DNA from: Vannielia litorea
GTDB lineage: Bacteria > Pseudomonadota > Alphaproteobacteria > Rhodobacterales > Rhodobacteraceae
Direction: 5' to 3'
DNA: 42,168 bases
Assembly: GCF_018424695.1 (NCBI RefSeq)
Contig: NZ_QTNQ01000031.1
Span: 1-42,168, forward strand
The notes beneath the pieces were generated by a model. It made no database searches. It was given only the letters and a program-made list of their open reading frames with translations, and was not told the origin of the DNA. The stretch's first letter is position 1. Each line of letters opens with the position of its first letter. The translations under genes and the position numbers were made by a program. This document shows positions 42,164 through 42,168 of this stretch, piece after piece.

Positions 42164-42168
42164 TGGCC

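Overview
The window is 42 kb of GC-rich DNA from an alphaproteobacterium, most likely of the Rhodobacterales (roseobacter group). Support comes from the petABC (fbcFBC) cytochrome bc1 operon, the many solute-binding-protein-dependent transporters (two ABC systems, a TAXI-type TRAP system and a ThiQ-like ATPase), frequent ATGA start/stop overlaps, and a paired CCTCGGG/CCCGAGG palindromic repeat of a kind I associate with such genomes. I cannot name a genus. I see no insertion sequence, prophage, CRISPR array, rRNA gene or clear pseudogene.

Layout. 1-2682 (minus): a sugar-type (CUT1) ABC uptake operon that runs off the left edge; its MalF-like permease carries a DUF11-like extracytoplasmic domain. 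2907-4115: a TetR regulator divergent from a DUF1772 membrane protein, with twin operators between them. 4090-6352 (minus): a small lipoprotein, a NodB-type deacetylase and a class V aminotransferase-like enzyme. 6446-10084 (plus): a CecR-like TetR gene and a compact YbhGFSR-like exporter (membrane fusion protein, ATPase, permease), all joined by ATGA overlaps. 10104-10802 (minus): a DUF1045 2H-phosphoesterase-like protein.

10972-15513 (plus): four signalling genes (REC with a DHp-like tail; dCache-PAS histidine kinase; single-domain response regulator; REC-histidine kinase) with no DNA-binding or enzymatic output domain. They are followed by speA (arginine decarboxylase). 17478-28741 (mostly minus): a polyamine-type ABC transporter converging on speA with one base between stop codons, then a PuuB-like FAD oxidase, an enolase-superfamily enzyme, a divergent MocR regulator, a GMC oxidoreductase and a class III aminotransferase. 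This looks like an amine or amino-compound uptake and catabolism island. 28864-33886 (plus): an RpiR regulator, a TAXI TRAP receptor, a fused TRAP permease and a universal stress protein.

33921-42163: a mostly core-gene stretch with tRNA-Lys(UUU) and its promoter, dapF, mtaB, a palindromic repeat pair, a PaiB-like flavoprotein, a GST-like protein, an outer-membrane beta-barrel, petABC with a strong terminator, and the ThiQ-like ATPase at the right edge.

Points of most interest: a REC protein whose C-terminal helices look like a histidine kinase DHp domain without the ATPase domain, inside an output-less phosphorelay cluster; the DUF11-like insert in the permease; and four divergent-regulator intergenic regions with readable inverted repeats. 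In each of the three substrate-binding-protein operons a GC-rich hairpin lies directly after the binding-protein gene. All functions are read from sequence motifs recalled from known families; no database search was run.
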